A stretch of 64,000 nt of DNA from Streptomyces phaeochromogenes (GCF_001418655.1 NZ_LIQZ01000085.1:1-64000), one strand, 5' to 3'; shown: positions 34,955 to 43,317, counted from the stretch's first letter. Made by a program: numbers and translations. Notes: generated by a model not told the origin, from the sequence alone.

Positions 34955-35476
34955 ATGCAGCCGAGAAGCCTGATGCGTGTGATGGGCCGGAAGCGGAACT
35001 CGCCCCTGGGAAACGTCCTGCGGGCTGTCGCGGCACCATTGGGGGCCTCCTGTGGTGCGCTGGCCCTGCTCGTGGCCTACACCGCGACCGGCGCGGCAGG
35101 CGAAGCGCCGCCCAGGATCACGATCGTCGACGCGCGCATCATCGCGGCACCCGCGGGCTCCGACTCCACCGCCGCCTACTTCGAGGTCCGCAACACCGGC
35201 TCGTCGAAGGACACACTGCTGTACGCCGACTCGACGGAACTGGGCCTCAGCATCCTCCGCCGTACGGTGCGCCGGACCGGGACAGGGCGTACGGATCCCG
35301 TATGGGCTGTCGACGTTCCGGCAGGCGGCACGGTACGCATGGCCCCGGGTGGACTCGGGGTCGTGGTCCTGGATCCTCCCGTCCTCAAGGCCGGGCAGAC
35401 GGTGCCGTACACCCTGTGGTTCCGACAGAGCGGGCGGGTCGCCGTCCGGGCGACCGTGACCGAGGGCGTGCGGTGA
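34955..35476 (+). CDS. PCuAC-like copper chaperone fold, ligands missing
   Basis: The frame gives 173 residues from ATG 34955; starts at 34973 or 34982 are equally possible. A basic N-terminus and hydrophobic segment ('VAAPLGASCGALALLVAY') suggest export or a membrane anchor. The rest follows the PCu(A)C domain: 'DSTAAYFEVRNTGSSKDTLL', 'AVDVPAGGTVRMAPGGLGVVV', 'LKAGQTVPYTLWF'. The canonical Cu(I) ligands (H/M...M...HxM) are replaced: the usual 'ELH' reads 'ELG', and the usual 'GGxHxML' reads 'GGLGVVV'. The fold is therefore recognisable but classical copper binding is doubtful. It converges with the ECF sigma gene at a shared terminator. Confidence 0.65.
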   Translation: MQPRSLMRVMGRKRNSPLGNVLRAVAAPLGASCGALALLVAYTATGAAGEAPPRITIVDARIIAAPAGSDSTAAYFEVRNTGSSKDTLLYADSTELGLSILRRTVRRTGTGRTDPVWAVDVPAGGTVRMAPGGLGVVVLDPPVLKAGQTVPYTLWFRQSGRVAVRATVTEGVR

Positions 35477-35508
35477 GCCCCGGCACCAGGGTGGGCCGGA
35501 GAAAGGGA

Positions 35509-35550
35509 GGGGTGCCGGTGTCCCGCGTCCGCGGAAGACACCGGCACCCC
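35509..35550. terminator. Bidirectional hairpin terminator
   Basis: The arms GGGGTGCCGGTGTC (35509-35522) and GACACCGGCACCCC (35537-35550) pair perfectly over 14 bp with a 14-nt loop. They lie exactly between the stop codons of the convergent PCuAC-like and sigma factor genes. Confidence 0.85.
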
Positions 35551-35555
35551 CTTCG

Positions 35556-36305
35556 TCACGCCGCCACAGCGGCCGGGACAGGCAGTTCCTCGGCCTCGGC
35601 AAGGAGTTCGACGAGGACCGCCCGGGCCCGTGCCACCCGCGACCGGATCGTCCCGACGGGACAACCAGTGACCTCGGCAGCCTCCTCGTAGGGCAGCCCC
35701 GCCAACTGGGTGAGAACGAACGCCTGGCGGCGCTCGGGGGGCAGGGCGTCCAGCAGGTCGAGCAACGCCACGCCTTCCTCGAAGCCGGGCACACCTCTCG
35801 GCTGCGCCCGCTCGGCCCGTATCGTCCAGTCGTCCCCGTCGACCAACCGCGGCCGCGTGGCGGCGTACCGCAGGCTGTCGACCACCGTGCGACGCGCGAT
35901 GGACAGCAGCCACGTGCGCGCCGAGGAGCGCCCCTCGAACCGGTGCAGACTGCCGAGCGCCCGCAGGAACGTGTCCTGCGCCAGATCGTCGGCGAGCTGG
36001 CGATCGGATGAGAGGTGGGTGATGTAGCGGACGACGTCGGGATGCAGGGCCCGTACGAACCGGTCGACGGCGTCAGGGTCGCCACCGCGGGCGGCCAGCG
36101 CCCAGGCGGTGGCCGACTCGTCTCGCGATGCCGCGCCGGACTCGACCGTCACCTCGTACCCCGCCTCACGCTTTTCGCGCGAGACGGGAAGGACAGGAGT
36201 GATCACCTGTATGTCCTTCTCGGGTTGCCCGGGATCCGGCACGGCGGCACGCGCGACCGCGCACTGACGCGCGATGCGCCGGGCACGCGGGGTGCGCGGA
36301 GGCAC
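35556..36305 (-). CDS. ECF-type sigma-70 factor
   Basis: Region 2 is visible at about residues 80-150 ('VDRFVRALHPDVVRYITHLS', 'DRQLADDLAQDTFLRALGSL', 'SARTWLLSIARRTVVDSLRY') and region 4 at about 180-235 ('LPPERRQAFVLTQLAGLPYE', 'EAAEVTGCPVGTIRSRVARA'). The length of 249 is long for the family. The first 55-60 residues are low-complexity and the true start is probably internal. No anti-sigma gene is obvious unless the neighbouring Met/His-rich membrane protein (36468-37169) plays that role. It may control the copper genes around it. Confidence 0.85.
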   Translation of the reverse strand: MPPRTPRARRIARQCAVARAAVPDPGQPEKDIQVITPVLPVSREKREAGYEVTVESGAASRDESATAWALAARGGDPDAVDRFVRALHPDVVRYITHLSSDRQLADDLAQDTFLRALGSLHRFEGRSSARTWLLSIARRTVVDSLRYAATRPRLVDGDDWTIRAERAQPRGVPGFEEGVALLDLLDALPPERRQAFVLTQLAGLPYEEAAEVTGCPVGTIRSRVARARAVLVELLAEAEELPVPAAVAA

Positions 36306-36467
36306 GCGGTGCGCCGCTGCGGAAAGTCCCGGAACAGGAGGAAAGTGGGATGGGGCCGTACGACGTGAACGACCCGTGCCCGAAAGCCCTGCCCCCGATC
36401 CCGGCGCCTACGACACGGCGCTCATGGGGATGCCGAATGGGGGGACGGCCTCGGGGAACCAGCTGTC

Positions 36468-37169
36468 TCAGGCGACAGCAGTCCCGGCCGGAGGCCCCCG
36501 AGAAATGATCGTGTGAGCGAGCGTCAGCCTTGGTACCCGCTCCGAACGCTCACGCGTGGGCCGCGGGCACGGCCGGTGGTGCGGCACGGCGGACAGGGCG
36601 ATCGGCAGCCGCAGCGGAGCGGCCAGCCATCCCGCGACGGCCCGCAGGACACGGAAGGCGGCCCGCTCGCCGTGGGCCAGCCACAGGCCGCTCAGCAGCG
36701 CGGCCAGAGTGTGGGCGGCGAGCATGCCGAACGACGACGTGCCGCCCATGTCGTGAGCCATGTGGCCGAGTTGCCCCGCATGCGCCGAGTGGCCCATGTC
36801 CATGGAGCCCATGGAGGCCATGTCGATCGCGTCCATGGACGTGGAGCCCATGGGCATGCCGCTCGGGTCGCCACTCATGTGATGCGCCACGGAGTCCGTG
36901 CCGGACCCCGACGCCGCCGACTGGGCCAACGAGAAGGTCCAGTGGAGCGCGCCCTGGACGAGGGCGACGGCGGACACCACCAGCGTGAGCCCGCGTTCAC
37001 GGCCCGCCAGACACCAGCCGACGCCGCTCGTGGCGACGAACCCGGCGGCCATGGTCCACCAGGGCACGGTGGAGCCCGACATCAGGACGTGGCCGAGGGC
37101 GGCGAGCAGCACACAGACGACCGCGAACACCGCGGCCCGTATCGTGCGTGCACACCACCCAGCAGTCAT
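36468..37169 (-). CDS. Met/His-rich integral membrane protein, possible copper sensor/handler
   Basis: This 233-residue protein has hydrophobic segments at about 9-27, 36-55, 60-80, 140-160 and 170-190. The stretch between residues about 92 and 140 is packed with Met and His ('AHHMSGDPSGMPMGSTSMDA', 'DMASMGSMDMGHSAHAGQLG', 'HMAHDMGG'), a composition typical of copper-binding loops. It is the gene before the sigma factor on the same strand (162 bp). I recognise no named domain. Copper sensing, sequestration or import are plausible readings from composition and context only. Confidence 0.6.
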   Translation of the reverse strand: MTAGWCARTIRAAVFAVVCVLLAALGHVLMSGSTVPWWTMAAGFVATSGVGWCLAGRERGLTLVVSAVALVQGALHWTFSLAQSAASGSGTDSVAHHMSGDPSGMPMGSTSMDAIDMASMGSMDMGHSAHAGQLGHMAHDMGGTSSFGMLAAHTLAALLSGLWLAHGERAAFRVLRAVAGWLAAPLRLPIALSAVPHHRPCPRPTRERSERVPRLTLAHTIISRGPPAGTAVA

Positions 37170-37320
37170 GTCGGCCTTATCCTTGCATCCGAGCCCCGCT
37201 CGTCACTGGTGGGTACGCACAACACCCGGGCCTGCCACTCAACCCCGCATCAGTGATACAGGACACACCAACATGCCGGAACCCGATGGGCGGTTCGCCC
37301 GACTTCTGGGAGTGGGAAAG

Positions 37321-37839
37321 TCACGTTCCGTCCTGGCCCGGTCGGACCACGACAGCGGGGTACTTCACAGCCGCGCTGTGCTCGAAGTGCAAGGTGAACG
37401 TGACGAGGTCACCGGCCTGCCACTCCGTCTTCGCCGGCACGATCACGTCGAGGCCGGACGGGGACATGGCGAGGCTGCCGCCGGCCGGGACGGACACCGA
37501 GGCCACCGTCTGGTCTGATGCCGTGTTGACGGTGACCATACGGTGGCGGCTCAGCCTGGTGACACCGTCGATTTCGGCGGAGGTCACCTTCAGCAGCCGG
37601 TCCGCCGATCCCCCGCTGTTGGTGATCCGGAAGAAGGCCGCTGTCTCCAGGGTGTCGCCGGTAGGCAGGAACACCCGGCCGTCGCTGACTGCGACACGGG
37701 CGGGGCTGCCCGCGTTGCCATAGGCGGTCCACATGCTCAGACCGCCGAGGGCGAGACCGAACGCGGCGACGGGCGCGAGCGCGGCTGACAGGGTGTCGGT
37801 GAGTCGACGGCGGTCGGGTCTCCAGGTGTCGCCGGTCAT
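37321..37839 (-). CDS. PCuAC-like exported protein, second copy
   Basis: This 172-residue protein overlaps copA as ATGA. An N-terminal hydrophobic anchor ('LAPVAAFGLALGGLSMW') precedes a PCu(A)C-like domain: 'ETAAFFRITNSGGSADRLLK', 'ASVSVPAGGSLAMSPSGLDV', 'LVTFTLHFEHSAAV'. As in the copy at 34955 the HxM pair is lost ('SGLDVIV'), although 'RLSRHRMVTV' keeps one His and one Met nearby. Tight coupling to a copper ATPase argues for a role in extracytoplasmic copper delivery or efflux. Confidence 0.7.
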   Translation of the reverse strand: MTGDTWRPDRRRLTDTLSAALAPVAAFGLALGGLSMWTAYGNAGSPARVAVSDGRVFLPTGDTLETAAFFRITNSGGSADRLLKVTSAEIDGVTRLSRHRMVTVNTASDQTVASVSVPAGGSLAMSPSGLDVIVPAKTEWQAGDLVTFTLHFEHSAAVKYPAVVVRPGQDGT

Positions 37840-40100
37840 CGGGTGCGGCTCCGGGCGGGTGAGGGCTGCCAGGCGCGCAGCCGCAGGCTGTTGGCGACGA
37901 CCAACACCGAACTGGCCGACATGGCCGCCGCGGCGACCATCGGATTGAGCAGGCCCACCATCGCGAGCGGCACGGTGACGGCGTTGTAGCCGAAGGCCCA
38001 GACGAGGTTGGCGCGGATCGTGCCCAGCGTGCGCCGAGCGAGCCTGATCGCGTCCGCCAGGGACTCGATGTCACCGCGCACCAGCGTGACATCGGCGGCT
38101 CCGATCGCAACGTCGGTGCCGGTGCCCATGGCGATCCCCAGGTCGGCGCTGGCCAGCGCCGCGGCGTCGTTCACGCCGTCACCGACGACCGCGACCCGGT
38201 ACCCCTGCTCCTGCAGGTCCAGTACCAGATCGGCCTTGTCCTCGGGCGTGCGGCGGGCATGCACCTCGTCGATGCCCAGTGCGTCCGCGACGGCCCGGGC
38301 GGGCGCCTCGCGGTCTCCGGTGGCGAGCACGGGGCGCACGCCGAGGCGCCGCAGCCGCTCGACAGCCCGATAGCTGCCGGGCCGCACGACGTCACCGATC
38401 TCGATCAGGGCTTCTGCCGTGCCGTCCACGCGGACCAGTACGGGCGTGCGGGCGGCGGCTTCTGCCACCGGAAGGGCATCCGCGAGCGCGGCGGGCAACT
38501 CCTCGTCCGGGGCGAGGACTTCGATCAGCCGCCCCTCGACCCGGCCGCGCACCCCCAGCCCCGGCAGGGCGCTGAAGCCACTCACGTCCGGCAGCCGTTC
38601 CTCGGGCGACTCCCGCCGGGCGTACGCAGAGATTGCCCGGCCGAGCGGGTGTTCCGAGCCCTGCTCAACGGCACCGGCCAGCCGCAGCACCTCCTCGCGA
38701 CCGAGCCCGTCCGGTACGGCGGTGACCCGGGCGACGCTCATGTGCCCCGAGGTGAGCGTGCCGGTCTTGTCGAGGACGACGGCATCAATGTGCTGAAGCC
38801 CCTCCAGCGCCTGCGGACCGGTGACGAGGACACCCAGTTGGGCACCCCGTCCTGTGGCGGCCATGAGCGCTGTCGGGGTCGCGAGGCCCAGCGCGCACGG
38901 GCAAGCAACCACCAGGACGGCCACACAGGCCGTGATCGCCGCCTGCGGATCGGCCCCGGCACCCAGCCAGAACCCGAGTGCCGTGACGGCCAGCGCCAGC
39001 ACGACGGGCACGAAGACACCGGCCACCGAGTCGGCCAGCCGCTGAGCGCGCGCCTTACCTGCCTGCGCGTCGGTGACCAGCCGGGTGATGCGGGCGAGCT
39101 GTGCGTCGGCGCCGACGGCCATCGCCCGTACGAGCAACAGTCCGCCGGCGTTGACGGCCCCGCCGACCACCGCCGAGCCCGGCCCGACCTCGACCGGCTC
39201 GCTCTCCCCGGTGACCAGGGACAGATCGACCGCGGAACTCCCCTCCACCACCGCGCCGTCGGTGGCGACCCGCTCCCCGGGCCGCACAAGGAAGACCTGC
39301 CCGGCCCTCAACTCCTCAATGGGGATGAGCCGTTCGGTGCCGCCCTCGCGTACCGAGACCTCCTTGGCGGCGAGTTCGGCCAGCGACCGCAGCGCCGCCC
39401 CAGTCCCGCGCCGGGCCCGCGCCTCCAGGAACCGCCCCGTCAGCACGAACAGCGGTACGCCCACGGCCGCTTCGAGGTAGATGTGCGCGACACCGTCCGG
39501 GGCGGAGGGTACGAGCGTGAACGGCATCGTCATCCCGGGATCGCCGGCTCCCCCGAGGAAGAGCGCGTAGGTCGACCACGCGAAAGAAGCCACCACACCC
39601 AGGGACACCAACGTGTCCATGGTCGCCGTCGAGTGCCGCAGCCCTCGCATCGCCCGCACGTGGAACGGCCAGGAGCCCCACACGGCGACGGGCGCGGTGA
39701 GAACGAAGCACAGCCACTGCCAGTTGCGGAACTGGAGCGCGGGCACCATGGACAACACGAGCACCGGCACCGCGAGCAGCGCCGTGAGCAACAGACGGTC
39801 GCGCTCCTGCCGAGCGTCGTCGGACTCCGCTTCCCCGTCCGCGTCCTCAGGCTGCTTCTTCTTGGAGGGCTCGGGCAGGGCGGCCGTATAACCGGCCTTC
39901 TCGACCGTCGCGACCAGTTCCTCCGGGCTGATCTGCGACGGATGACTCACCCTGGCCCGCCCGGTGGCCAGATTGACGGTCGCCGTGACCCCATCCAGCT
40001 TGGCGAGCTTCTTCTCGACCCGGTTCACGCAGGCCGCACAGGTCATGCCCCCGACGGCCAGATCGGTCGTCACCAGGGCGGCCACCGGCTCGGCACTCAT
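37836..40100 (-). CDS. copA: Copper-translocating P1B-type ATPase
   Basis: This 754-residue protein has one N-terminal HMA domain (GMTCAACVNR, Cys21 and Cys24) and about eight TM segments. The transport motif 'VACPCALGLATPTAL' lies near residue 403, the phosphorylation motif 'DKTGTLTSG' near 443 and 'VGDGVNDAAAL' near 640. The CPC motif and C-terminal 'YNAVTVPLAMVGLLNPMVAA' with 'MSASSVLVVANSLRLR' give the P1B-1 (Cu+) signature. It exports Cu+ from the cytosol. It sits in a three-gene overlapping operon between a Met-rich small membrane protein and a PCuAC-like protein. Confidence 0.92.
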   Translation of the reverse strand: MSAEPVAALVTTDLAVGGMTCAACVNRVEKKLAKLDGVTATVNLATGRARVSHPSQISPEELVATVEKAGYTAALPEPSKKKQPEDADGEAESDDARQERDRLLLTALLAVPVLVLSMVPALQFRNWQWLCFVLTAPVAVWGSWPFHVRAMRGLRHSTATMDTLVSLGVVASFAWSTYALFLGGAGDPGMTMPFTLVPSAPDGVAHIYLEAAVGVPLFVLTGRFLEARARRGTGAALRSLAELAAKEVSVREGGTERLIPIEELRAGQVFLVRPGERVATDGAVVEGSSAVDLSLVTGESEPVEVGPGSAVVGGAVNAGGLLLVRAMAVGADAQLARITRLVTDAQAGKARAQRLADSVAGVFVPVVLALAVTALGFWLGAGADPQAAITACVAVLVVACPCALGLATPTALMAATGRGAQLGVLVTGPQALEGLQHIDAVVLDKTGTLTSGHMSVARVTAVPDGLGREEVLRLAGAVEQGSEHPLGRAISAYARRESPEERLPDVSGFSALPGLGVRGRVEGRLIEVLAPDEELPAALADALPVAEAAARTPVLVRVDGTAEALIEIGDVVRPGSYRAVERLRRLGVRPVLATGDREAPARAVADALGIDEVHARRTPEDKADLVLDLQEQGYRVAVVGDGVNDAAALASADLGIAMGTGTDVAIGAADVTLVRGDIESLADAIRLARRTLGTIRANLVWAFGYNAVTVPLAMVGLLNPMVAAAAMSASSVLVVANSLRLRAWQPSPARSRTR

Positions 40101-40342
40101 CCGTTGCCTCCCCCGCGCATGTCCATCTCGTCCATGTCTCCCATGTCCCCGCTCCCGCCGCCGGGTGTGTCACTGGTGCCGTGCATGCCGGGCGCGACGG
40201 GGCCGCTGGAGGCCCCCACTGCGTAGGACACCGTGAACATCAGGGCCAGCAGCAGAAGGAAGCCGCAGAGCGCGGGCGGTGGCGCCACCTTCCGCAGCAC
40301 CGCACCCACGCCCAAGAAGGAGGATTGCCGGGACTCGTTCAT
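40097..40342 (-). CDS. Small membrane protein with Met/Asp-rich tail
   Basis: The protein has 81 residues from ATG 40342 (GGAG upstream), one TM segment ('PPALCGFLLLLALMFTVSYA') and a C-terminal tail 'GDMGDMDEMDMRGG' with an additional 'GMHG' before it. It overlaps copA by ATGA. The Met clusters resemble extracytoplasmic Cu(I)-binding sites, so it may pass copper to or from CopA. It is too short for a named family. Confidence 0.6.
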   Translation of the reverse strand: MNESRQSSFLGVGAVLRKVAPPPALCGFLLLLALMFTVSYAVGASSGPVAPGMHGTSDTPGGGSGDMGDMDEMDMRGGGNG

Positions 40343-40568
40343 CAACCGCGTCTCCAGGTCACGACGTACGACGTCGCTCGGATCGCGCCGTACCGAAGCA
40401 GTAGTCGGAATGTCCACGGTCCGAGTTCCGGACCAGGTCTGTGGCACGCGTCACACAAGAGCCGTCCGCCTCATACGCCGCGTCGGGTCGGGTCGGTCCG
40501 GAACCCGGCGGAACGGCTGCGCACAACGGCGAACACTGCCCGAGCAGGGTGGCGAAGCCGACGCTGTT

Positions 40569-40990
40569 TCACGTCAGGGTGTCCACCACCGAATACGGGA
40601 CGAACGTGCTGCTGTTCTGGTCGATCCGCAGCTGGCGCCCGAGGGGCGGTGCGGCCCGCTGGGGGCATTCGAGACGTTCACAGACGCGGCAGCCCATGCC
40701 GATCGGCGTGGCCGCGGAGGCGTTGTCGAGGTCGAGGCCGTCGGAGTAGACGAGGCGGTGGGCGTGGCGGAGTTCGAAGCCGAGGCCGATGGCAAAGGTC
40801 TTGCCGGGCTCGCCCCAGCCACCGCGGTGGCGGGTGACCGCGCGGGTCGTCCACAAGTACCGCTGCCCGTCGGGCATTTCGGCGATCTGGACGTGGATGC
40901 GGCCGGGGGCGGTGAACGCCTCGTAGACGTTCCAGAGCGGGCAGGTGCCGCCGACGCGGGAAAAGTGGAAGCCGGTCGCGGACTGGCGTG
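40569..40990 (-). pseudogene. Orphan C-terminal part of a short-chain fatty acyl regulator (ScfR/DUF2083)
   Basis: Residues read 'FHFSRVGGTCPLWNVYEAFT', 'QIAEMPDGQRYLWTTRAVTR', 'LVYSDGLDLDNASAATPIG', 'MGCRVCERLECPQRAAPPLG', the cysteine-containing C-terminal domain of RamB/PrpR/ScfR regulators. Full proteins have about 470 residues with an N-terminal XRE HTH and an IrrE-like middle; here only about 140 residues remain. Upstream DNA (from about 41000) is unrelated, and an IS200/IS605 element begins at about 41190. The gene has therefore lost its DNA-binding half. Confidence 0.75.
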
Positions 40991-41191
40991 GCCGGCCGGG
41001 ACGCCACGAGCGCCCCGGCCGCGACAAAGCAGGACGCCATGACAAAAGTGCGTCGTTGCGATCTCTCCACGCGGGGCGAGTGCTCTGCGCAGCGCGCCCT
41101 AGTCAAGTCCGCCGAAGGAGGCGCCGGCGCAACAGACGCTCCATGACGGGGTCGGCGGTGAGTTCGGATTCAGCGGATTCTTGCGAGGAAC

Positions 41192-41211
41192 CCCGGGGCT
41201 TCAGCCCCGGG
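41192..41211. repeat. IS605 left-end hairpin
   Basis: This is a 9-bp perfect stem with a 2-nt TC spacer. It is the partner of the right-end hairpin, differing by one compensated base pair. It is expected to be recognised by TnpA on single-stranded DNA. Confidence 0.7.
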
Positions 41212-41340
41212 AGGAATCGCATCCTGAGATGAGCGACGCGGAGCGTCGCGGAGCGTCGTGGTGTCGTGACCGGCGGAGCCGGTGAGAAGGTCGGCGCGGA
41301 GCGGTGGGAGTGCTGGGTCCGGCGGAGCCGGACCGGTGGC

Positions 41341-41769
41341 TCAGCCGGGGCGTTTCTGGTTCTCGATGTACTCCTTGATGACATTGAGCGGGGCTCCTCC
41401 GGCGGAGGCGGCGAAGTAGGACGGGGACCAGAAGTGGTCGCCCCAGAGGTAGCGGCGGATGTGGTCGGGGAACTCCTGCCGCAGACGTCGTGCGGAGACG
41501 CCTTTGAGTGAGCCGACCAGGCGGGACAGGGCGACCTTGGGGGGATAGTGCACGAGGAGGTGGACATGGTCGGTTTCGCCGTTGAACTCGGTCAGTTCCG
41601 CTCCGAAGTCGGCGCAGACAACTCGCATGACCTCCTCGCAACGGACGAGGATCTCGTCGGTGAAGGGACCGCGTCGGTACTTCGGAGTGAAGACCAAGTG
41701 TGCATAGAGGGTGTAGACAACCGTTCTACCCCTCCTCAGATCGGGGTTAGGTTCCCATCGGGGTGACAT
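41341..41769 (-). CDS. tnpA: IS200-type Y1 (HUH) transposase
   Basis: This 142-residue protein has the HUH metal motif in 'GETDHVHLLVHYPPKVALSR' and a C-terminal nucleophile Tyr in 'NVIKEYIENQKRPG'. Its length is normal for the family. It acts as a dimer that cuts and rejoins single-stranded element ends at the hairpins. It is divergent from tnpB with starts 32 bp apart. Confidence 0.9.
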   Translation of the reverse strand: MSPRWEPNPDLRRGRTVVYTLYAHLVFTPKYRRGPFTDEILVRCEEVMRVVCADFGAELTEFNGETDHVHLLVHYPPKVALSRLVGSLKGVSARRLRQEFPDHIRRYLWGDHFWSPSYFAASAGGAPLNVIKEYIENQKRPG

Positions 41770-41801
41770 GGACTGATTGTAGGAGTGTTAGCCTCGCGGT
41801 C

Positions 41802-42974
41802 ATGAAGCTGGTGGTGCGGGTCAAACTCCTGCCGACGCCCGTACAGGCGGCGGCACTTGAGGCGACCCTGCACGCCTGCAACGAGGCGGCCTCCTGGGTG
41901 TCGGCCACTGGCTTCGAGGCGAAGACCACGACCAACCGCGCGCTGCGGGACCGCTGCTACGCCACGGTCAAGGGGCAGTGGGGCCTGGGAGCGCAGGCCG
42001 CCCAGCACAGCATCAAGAAGACTGCCGACGCCTACACCACTTTGCGGGCGAACCTGAAGGCCGGCAACCACGGCCGCCCCGGCACCAAGCGGTACGCCAG
42101 AGCGGCGGGCAAGCCGCTCGTCTTCCGTAAGGACGCGGCCCAGCCGTATGACGACCGGATGCTGTCCTGGCAGCAATCCGCGCACACGGTATCGATCTGG
42201 ACCACGGCCGGACGCCTCAAGGGCGTCGCGTTCACCGGACGGGCCGAGCAGCTCGCCGTACTCGCCGCACACCGGCAAGGCGAGTCGGACCTGCTGCACC
42301 GGGACGGCGCCTGGTACCTCCTGGCCACGTGTGAGATCGCCGAGGCCGCGCTGAACACCCATCCGGTCGCCTTCCTCGGGGTGGATCTGGGCATCGTGAA
42401 CATCGTCTCCACCACGGACGGCACCCGGCACAGCGGGCGCCGGATGAACCGGCGCCGGGAGAACGACCGGAAGCTGCGCACCAAGCTGCAGAAGAAGGGC
42501 ACGAAGTCCGCCAGGCGGCGGGCGAAGAAGCACGCGGGCAAGGAGAAGCGGCGGGCCCGCGACATCAACCACAAGATCAGCAAGTCCATCGTGGCGGCGG
42601 CACAACGCACCGGTCGCGGCATCGCCCTGGAAGACCTCGGCGGTATTCGCGAGCGGGTACGGCTGAGGAAGCCCCAACGCGCCACCCTGCACTCCTGGTC
42701 CTTCCACCAGCTGGGCACCTTCATCGGCTACAAGGCCAAGCGCTCCGGAGTCCCCGTGGTCCATGTGAACCCGGCGTACACCAGCCAGGAATGCTCGAAG
42801 TGCCACCACACCGAACGAAAGAACCGGCCCTCCCAGGCCGTCTTCACCTGCAGAGTCTGCGGCTTCGTCGAGCACGCCGACCTGAACTCGTCCCACAACA
42901 TCGCCCAACGCGGGTGGATGGCGTGGGTCTGCGGGGCCCAGTCACAGGCCCCTGTCCTCACGCTCATCGCGTGA
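41802..42974 (+). CDS. tnpB: TnpB RNA-guided nuclease (IS605 type)
   Basis: This 390-residue protein starts 'MKLVVRVKLLPTPVQAAALE'. RuvC residues are in place: Asp near 194 in 'FLGVDLGIVNIVST', Glu near 276 in 'GIALEDLGGI' and Asp near 360 in 'EHADLNSSHNIAQRG'. The zinc ribbon 'CSKCHHTERKNRPSQAVFTC' followed by 'RVCG' is complete. The size and intact triad suggest an active nuclease. Such proteins use an omega-RNA transcribed from the 3' end of the gene through the right end of the element to cut the empty donor site and so retain the transposon. Confidence 0.9.
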   Translation: MKLVVRVKLLPTPVQAAALEATLHACNEAASWVSATGFEAKTTTNRALRDRCYATVKGQWGLGAQAAQHSIKKTADAYTTLRANLKAGNHGRPGTKRYARAAGKPLVFRKDAAQPYDDRMLSWQQSAHTVSIWTTAGRLKGVAFTGRAEQLAVLAAHRQGESDLLHRDGAWYLLATCEIAEAALNTHPVAFLGVDLGIVNIVSTTDGTRHSGRRMNRRRENDRKLRTKLQKKGTKSARRRAKKHAGKEKRRARDINHKISKSIVAAAQRTGRGIALEDLGGIRERVRLRKPQRATLHSWSFHQLGTFIGYKAKRSGVPVVHVNPAYTSQECSKCHHTERKNRPSQAVFTCRVCGFVEHADLNSSHNIAQRGWMAWVCGAQSQAPVLTLIA

Positions 42975-43050
42975 GGACTGGACGCAGCCGGAACCCATCA
43001 CCTCCAGTGATGACCCGAGCAGCAAGCCCGGGACTTCAGTCCCGGGTAGT
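42860..43050 (+). ncRNA. Predicted omega-RNA (reRNA) scaffold overlapping tnpB 3' end
   Basis: This is inferred by analogy with IS605 TnpB systems: the scaffold covers the last part of tnpB, the GC-rich segment 42975-43026 and the right-end hairpin, with the guide lying in flanking DNA just beyond about 43050. The 5' boundary is a guess and no direct evidence of transcription can be read here. Confidence 0.4.
43027..43046. repeat. IS605 right-end hairpin
   Basis: The arms CCCGGGACT and AGTCCCGGG are separated by TC. It is followed by 'tagttgac', which may contain the cleavage site, before flanking DNA begins. Confidence 0.7.
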
Positions 43051-43317
43051 TGACTGACGAGCCTCTGGCGATGTCCAGCGGGACGACGTTTCTCCTGCTC
43101 GGAGACGGGCAGCGCGCCAAGGTCGCGACGGAGCCGGCCCTTGTCGTGGTCAGTGACAAGCCGCACACTACTCGGTCCCTGCTCGTGGCCGGAGGCGCCG
43201 CAGAGGAACGCCGACTCGACGATCTTCTAGCCGCTCTCGTCGCCCGACCACACCGTCACGTTGGTGGTCAGGTGCCGGGTGCGGGTGGGCGGGTCCTCGA
43301 CCCAGGCCGTGCCGGAC
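43051..43317. other. Spacer between IS605 and the P450 gene, possible gene debris
   Basis: No intact gene is seen. On the minus strand, about 43231-43315 reads 'SGTAWVEDPPTRTRHLTTNV', which resembles part of an NTF2/SnoaL-like ring-hydroxylase beta-subunit family, but it has no start and soon ends. It may be a remnant; support is weak. Confidence 0.3.

Larger units (their letters stand above)
41190..43050. mobile_element. IS200/IS605-family element with TnpA, TnpB and both end hairpins
   Basis: Divergent tnpA and tnpB genes are framed by two near-identical hairpins, CCCGGGGCT-TC-AGCCCCGGG (41192-41211) and CCCGGGACT-TC-AGTCCCGGG (43027-43046). IS605-type elements have such subterminal hairpins instead of inverted repeats. 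Both genes look intact, so the element may be active. It separates the copper/isonitrile region from the second NRPS locus. Confidence 0.8.
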
